Translations under genes and position numbers: made by a program
The notes under the pieces: generated by a model
What the model was told of the DNA's origin: nothing
The model's input: the letters and a program-made list of their open reading frames with translations, nothing else
Databases searched by the model: none
Shown: in pieces, positions 59,097-64,000 of the stretch
Numbering within the stretch: the first letter of the stretch is position 1
Layout: every line of letters starts with the position of its first letter
DNA from: Aralia elata
Lineage: Eukaryota > Streptophyta > Magnoliopsida > Apiales > Araliaceae
Assembly: GCA_034770075.1 (NCBI GenBank)
Contig: CM068383.1
Span: 4,154,374-4,218,373, forward strand
Length of the DNA stretch: 64,000 nt
Reading direction: 5' to 3'

Positions 59097-60077
59097 CTAG
59101 AAGAAGAAAAAAAATAAACCCATACCAATAGAACCCTTAAGATATTGCAGAACTCGGATTGCAGCCTTCATGTGATCTTGACAAGGATTTTGCAAAAACT
59201 GACTATGATGATTAATAGTGTAACTAATGTCAGGCCGGGACATAGTCAAATATTGTAACTTGCCAATAAGACATCTATAAGTAGAAGCATTTAACACGGC
59301 GTCACTGATAATATCATGTAACTTAATATGCTGTTCCATGGAATCTGTGACATCAAAATCAGATAACATATCAAGAATATATTTCCTTTGATGAACAAAA
59401 ATGTCGTGGGGACCTTGTGAAACTTCCAAACCAAGATAGTACTTAATCTGACCCAAATCTTTAATGGTAAATGCTTCATCAAGCATAAGTTTCAACTGAA
59501 AAATCTCCTTGTCACTAGAACCTGTGACTAAAATGTCATCAACATAAACGATGACCAAAGGACAAGCTGTAGAGGTGTGAGAAATGAACAAGAAATAATC
59601 AATCTTGGATTGAGTATAGCCAGCTGAGAGTGTGGCACTAGTGAGCTTAGCAAACCACTGTCGAGATGCTTGTTTAAGACCATAAAGTGACTTGTTAAGC
59701 TTGCAAACTTGCTTGGACTATCGTAATTTTGAATAACCAGACGGAGGATCCATGTAGACCTCCTCGAGTAAGTCACCATGAAGGAAAGCATTGTTGACAT
59801 CAAGTTGATGAATAGGCCAATTTCAAACAGAAGCAATAGCTAACAAAGCTCGAACAGTTACCATTTTTGCCACGGGGGCAAAAGTTTCAGTGTAATCAAT
59901 GCCTGCAGTTTGGGTATACCCTTTAGCCACCAGACGAGCTTTATATCGTTCAACACTACCATCAGCATTATATTTCACCTTAAAAACCCATTTGCAGCCA
60001 ATAGGAGTGTGACCAGAAGGAAGATTTGTAACAGTCCAGGTATGATTAGCATCTAAAGAAGTAAGTTCCTTATTCAT
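59097..60077 (-). pseudogene. Copia reverse transcriptase, block B
   Basis: GCKWVFKVKYNADGSVERYK at the start, KARLVAKGY, and VIVYVDDILVTGSSDKEIFQ with the catalytic YVDD. The 3' third is one frame here (59097-59591), whereas block A has a 2-base loss. The stop after IASV and the TAG in the SGYSKLR segment are shared. Confidence 0.9.
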
Positions 60078-60090
60078 AGCTTCAACCCAT

Positions 60091-61174
60091 TTAAGATCTT
60101 TTGTAGCCTGTGTAACTGGATGGTTCTTGTATGAGAGAGAGATTGCTAATAAAATGTAGATGAGAAGGTGAGAAAACAGAATAGGATAGATGTTGAGAAA
60201 TGGGATATTTGAGAGGTGTAACAGAGGAGAAATTAAACTGTCTAGTCAAAGGAGGAATGTCATAATGCTGATGCCATACTAGTTTTGTTCTGACCCTAGT
60301 GGAAGTTCTGGTGGGAAGAGAAGAAGAAATAGAACTAGGAGAAGAAATATTAGAAGAAATATCAGAAGATTGAGGTTGAGAAGTAGAAATAGGAGAAGAC
60401 TGAGAAGCAGCCTGTGGAAGAAATTCAGATGAATGAGTAGTATGTTGAGAATCAACAGAAGAGTCAATAGGAGAAATAATAGGTTCAATGGAAGAGAGTG
60501 TTAAAATGATTGAAATCATAGGGCTGAGAAGAAGAAGAAGGAGAAGGAGAAGAAAAAGTAGTAGAAAAAGGGAAAACAGTCTTATGGAAAATAACATGTC
60601 TAGAAACAAAAACTTGTTTAGTTTCTAAATTGTATAACTTGTAACCTTTTTGTGTAAGAGGATAGCCTAGGAAAACTGATTTGATAGCTCTAGGTTCAAA
60701 TTTATATGGTGTGTGTTGAGATGCAAAACATAAGCAGCCTATTGTCTTTAAATGAGAGTATGTAGGTGGTTTGTGAAACAGTATTTCATAAGGAGTTTTG
60801 AACTTTAAGATAGAACTAGGAACCCTGTTCAACAAATAAGTAGATGCCAAAATACAATCTCCCCAGAAATGCTTAGGTAAGCTGCCTTGAAATCTAAGAG
60901 CCCTGGACATATTTAAAGGAGTTCTGCATTTTCTTTCTACTACACCATTTTGTTGTGGTGTGTGAGAACAATAAGTATGATGTAAAACACCAAGTTTGGT
61001 TAGAATAGAACTCATGAACTGGTTAGAAAACTCACTGCCATTATCACTTCGAAAAGCTTTAATGTGCTTATTAAATTGTGTTTGAACTGAAGTAAAGAAA
61101 CCTTGCAAGAGTTTATAAACATGCTGCTTTGTAGAGACTAATAAAGTCCAAAGACCTCTAGAAAAATCATCCAC
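60091..61174 (-). pseudogene. Copia integrase, uninterrupted, block B
   Basis: DDFSRGLWTLL, FRSDNGSEF, HTPQQNGVVERKCR, LLNRVPSSILKFKTPYEILF and VFLGYP run in one frame over 229 residues (60485-61174). This gives the pre-insertion state of the block A integrase. A Ser-rich linker follows in another frame (60091-60609). A TAG lies before the VDDFSR segment, as in block A. Confidence 0.9.
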
Positions 61175-61225
61175 AACAGTAACGAAGTACTTATAACCAT
61201 TTCTAGTAGCTATTCTATATGGACC

Positions 61226-61909
61226 CTAGAGGTCACAATGAATCAGTTCAAACATATCATGAGTACAATCGGTACTAGAAGAAAAAGGTAAACAAGTCTG
61301 CTTAGCTAAAGGACAGACATAAATATTGTCACAGTCATCTTCTTTAATAAAAGAAGTAAGAGCTGGAATTTTATTCAAAATGGAAATAGGAACATGGCCT
61401 AGCCTGTGATGCCAGAGAGTTGTAGAAGAGGATTGAAGAGTATAAACAGCAGCATGTGATGGAAAATGAAGAAGATATAGCCCATTGGACAAACCACCAG
61501 TTGCTATTGTGTGCATCTGGTGCTGGTCTTGTAATATGCATTTAGTATTGGTGAATGAAACAGTCAATTTGGAATCTAAAGTGAGTTTGCTAACAGATAG
61601 CAAGTTGCGGGTAAATGAAGGAATATAGAGAACCTTAGGTAAAGTAATGTCTGTGGTAAGGTGGATAGAACCAGTGTGTGTAACAGAAACTACACTACCA
61701 TTAGGAAGACGAACTAGAATTGGTGTGTGTAGAGTAATGACAGAGTGAAAAAGTTGTTTAGAACTTGTCATATGATCTGTAGCACCAGTATCTACAATCC
61801 AGGCATTGAGATTAGAATGAGCAAAGGAAGAAAAAGAAGTTACCATACCAGCCACATGATCATCAGGACTATCATGAAGTATGCCAAACAAGGAAAATAA
61901 CTGATCCAT
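61226..61909 (-). pseudogene. Copia protease plus GAG-pre-integrase, block B
   Basis: One open frame of 227 residues holding WIVDTGATDHMTS, LYIPSFTRNLLSVSKL, WHHRLGHVPISILNK and CPLAKQTC. The block A copy is split by a 7-base deletion. It ends at the shared TAG after IHCDL. Confidence 0.9.
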
Positions 61910-63079
61910 TTGAGCCTGGAAATGCTGAAAGGATCAGGTTCTGGATTATCATCACAAACTGTAGAAACCTACATGGCCTTGCCAGTATTAGTAGAGTACT
62001 GGGTTTTTGGACCTGTAAAACCAATGGATTTTCTTGTGTTGAAATGAGAAGAACTGGTAGTCTTGTGGGGAGTAAAAGATCTCTGTTTGTTCCATCTGGC
62101 AGCAGGATGCCATGGTGGATAACCATTCAATTTATAACAATCCTCTCTGAGATGACCATCTCAGTTGCAATAGGTACACCATCCATCTTTGAGGGCCCTT
62201 ACTATGTGATTATGAGAATCATGTTGCCTGGACTGAACAGAAGTAGATAAGTAAGCTCCAGGATTACTGTAAATAGTGGTGATGCTAGAGACATTAGTAG
62301 GATAAGTCTCTGTACCAAGAAACATTTTCTGTTTACCAAGAGAACCAGAGTGAGCTGGCATAGCAGTACTACTGTTAGGACTAGGAATATACCATGCCTT
62401 TTGTCTTTCATCCTGCCTAAATAGAGAAAAAACTTGTGCCGCTGTGGGTAAGGGTTGCATCATAAGTATTTGACCCCGAGCATTAGCATAACTTTCCTCT
62501 AATCTCATTAAAAATTGTATCACTTTTCTAATTGTGTCAGTTTTCTGCGTTGATCTTGTTCCTCTAAAACTCTAGAGGCACCACAAGTGCATAGAGGAGG
62601 TGTCTCTAAGGCCAAATATTCATCCCAAATTAATTGACTATTACTGATTAAAATTCATACAATTACTGATTTCTGACCATATCATTTACTCTCTCCCATT
62701 GTGCAAAAACAGGCGAAGTAGGAGCAGGAATATCAAAATAGCCATTGACAAGCCCAATTTTATTTTTAGCAGATAGAACAATGGCCATGGACCTCTGCCA
62801 TGGATTATAGCTATCTGAACCAGTCAATTTCTTAGAGATGAGTTGCATACCTGGTTGATCATTGTTGTGAAGATAAAGTGGATGTAAATTCGAGTCAATT
62901 GGAACCGTGACTTGCTCGAGTTTATTACCAGCATCAATTGTAGGCGGAGGCGGTTGTGAATTGTTAACAGTCGTAGAAGAAGTACTAGCTCCATTGCCAG
63001 AAGAAGTACCAGCACCATTGCCGATAACAGCTCCTCGTCCCCAAGCAAGAGACGGATTATTATGCATAGGATTAACCAT
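61910..63079 (-). pseudogene. Copia gag, block B
   Basis: Same start (MVNPMHNNPSLAWGRGA), same broken frame after MVRNQ, and the same in-frame TGA in the CCHC knuckle near 62160. The central part reads on further than in block A (RQDERQKAWYIPSPNSS), one base restoring the frame. Confidence 0.85.
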
Positions 63080-63268
63080 TATGCATCGAGATCAGAAAAA
63101 TTGATGAACAATTTTGAAGAAGAAAACCCTAAGAAAGGCAGAGAAGATTCCGACAAGAGGATGTGGAGATTTGCAGAAAGTTAAAAGCGAAATGAATCAA
63201 TTGCAACAAAGGAATAGGACGAAAACAAAATTTGAAGATCTAAAGGAAAAACAAATTGGATGGGTGTT

Positions 63269-63393
63269 GCTCTGATACCATGATAAGATCTGTAATTCGA
63301 AGTATATTGAAGAACAGAACAGAGTGTTTATTACATTACTTAGAAATGAAGCTTACAAGCCAGAAGAAGTTTGTTTAGGACCATATTCTCTAA
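63269..63393 (-). repeat. Primer-binding site and deleted 5' LTR, copia block B
   Basis: PBS 63269-63280 reads TGGTATCAGAGC on the - strand, the standard initiator-Met tRNA match. The LTR (63281-63393) carries the same ~230-base internal deletion as block A. Confidence 0.87.
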
Positions 63394-63453
63394 CTAGTAT
63401 TGCCCAGTATTGACCGCAGTGACTCCGCCACCGTGAACGAAGAGGATGGGTTA

Positions 63454-63831
63454 CATTTATCCGACATTTTGGATAGTCCGAATAATTTAATAAATTGAGT
63501 GAAAAAAATTTTAAATTTAAATTTATTTGTATTTTGCATAATTAGATGGATAGTCCATTTGTTCATTATATTATATTATAGGCTTAAATATATTTTATTA
63601 TTCTAAACTATTTCTCTTTTTTCACATTTACTTTTAAACTTTATCAATTAGATGAATAAACGATTAATTTTTTTATTTTTATCTAAATTCACTAAACACG
63701 TCAGAAATTACTGACGTGTTCTCCTGAGTGGGACCATAGGAAGCTGATGTGTATTTAAATAATAATATTTTCATCATTTAATTAATTTAAATTATTTGGA
63801 CAAAGGTAAATTTGGCAAAACTTAACTGAAG
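63454..63831 (+). promoter_or_regulatory. Upstream region of the edge exon
   Basis: AT-rich with no gene. It lies between the block B end and the ATG at 63832, so it would hold the 5' UTR and core promoter of that exon. A small inverted repeat, CACGTCAG...CTGACGTG, spans about 63697-63719. No TATA box can be chosen among many AT-rich words. Confidence 0.35.
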
Positions 63832-63920
63832 ATGAATCATTGTGTTTCGGATTTCGATATAGAAGAAGAGGACTCAATTCCCACATCTTCAGCTCTAAAC
63901 AGATCTAACAAATCATCACT
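63832..63920 (+). CDS. Probable first coding exon, PIF-type bHLH factor (runs off window)
   Basis: ATG at 63832 opens a frame of 29 codons (MNHCVSDFDIEEEDSIPTSS, then ALNRSNKSSL) ending at a canonical GTAAGT donor at 63921. The MNHCVPDFE-like start, acidic run and basic/Ser end resemble the N-terminus of phytochrome-interacting bHLH factors, where an active-phytochrome-binding motif (ELLWxNGQ) normally follows soon after. That motif is not in this exon, so the family call rests on a short match from memory and could be wrong. The rest of the gene is outside the window. Confidence 0.45.
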
Positions 63921-64000
63921 GTAAGTGTTTTTTTTTACTTAATTGAAAGTCGAAATTTTTGCTCCCTGTTGAGCAATACTATTGAACTATTTTCAATTTG

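Larger units (their letters stand above)
47722..63453. repeat. Tandem segmental duplication, block B
   Basis: Direct, collinear copy of 28048-47253. It carries one block-specific insertion (hAT, 48101-49737) and retains the WRKY zipper region and an open membrane-protein frame that are damaged in block A. Confidence 0.93.

Overview
The window is nuclear DNA from a flowering plant, most likely a eudicot. It is strongly AT-rich, its genes have GT-AG introns, every gene or gene relic I can name belongs to a land-plant family, and it is packed with plant transposons. I see no rRNA, tRNA or CRISPR array.

Layout. (1) 1-2570: one apparently intact gene, a sterol 4-alpha-methyl oxidase of the SMO1 type, five exons on the + strand. 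(2) 2571-12362: intergenic, with a hairpin MITE, an ACCGG-rich hAT-type element, a Mutator-like element with a captured GC-rich exon-like piece, and a large minisatellite. (3) 12363-22588: a graveyard of truncated gene fragments, all on the - strand. They come from a plastidic glucose transporter (twice), an FKBP43-type immunophilin, a receptor-like kinase and an FG-GAP protein, are interspersed with hAT-type elements, and end at a CACTA-like terminus. (4) About 22735-26515: a 3.8-kb inverted repeat (fold-back) whose arms are degenerate tandem arrays. The right arm was hit by a second copy of the ACCGG-rich hAT element, which was itself hit by a small MITE. (5) 28048-63453: a tandem segmental duplication, block A (28048-47253) and block B (47722-63453). 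Each block carries a WRKY relic, a small membrane-protein gene or relic, the 3' half of a KEULE/SEC1 pseudogene and a decayed Ty1/copia retrotransposon. (6) 63832-63920: a probable first coding exon, resembling a phytochrome-interacting bHLH factor, running off the window edge.

How it fits together. The two blocks share the same disabling lesions in the KEULE relic and the same internal deletion in the copia 5' LTR, so those were dead before the duplication. Later events differ. Block A gained a PIF/Harbinger-like element, a solo LTR and a Mutator-like element inside the copia integrase. Block B gained a 1.6-kb hAT element. In most cases the other block supplies the empty site, and target-site duplications can be read directly. 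No multi-gene pathway is encoded. The only confidently functional gene is SMO1. The small two-helix membrane protein in block B and the edge exon are possible genes.
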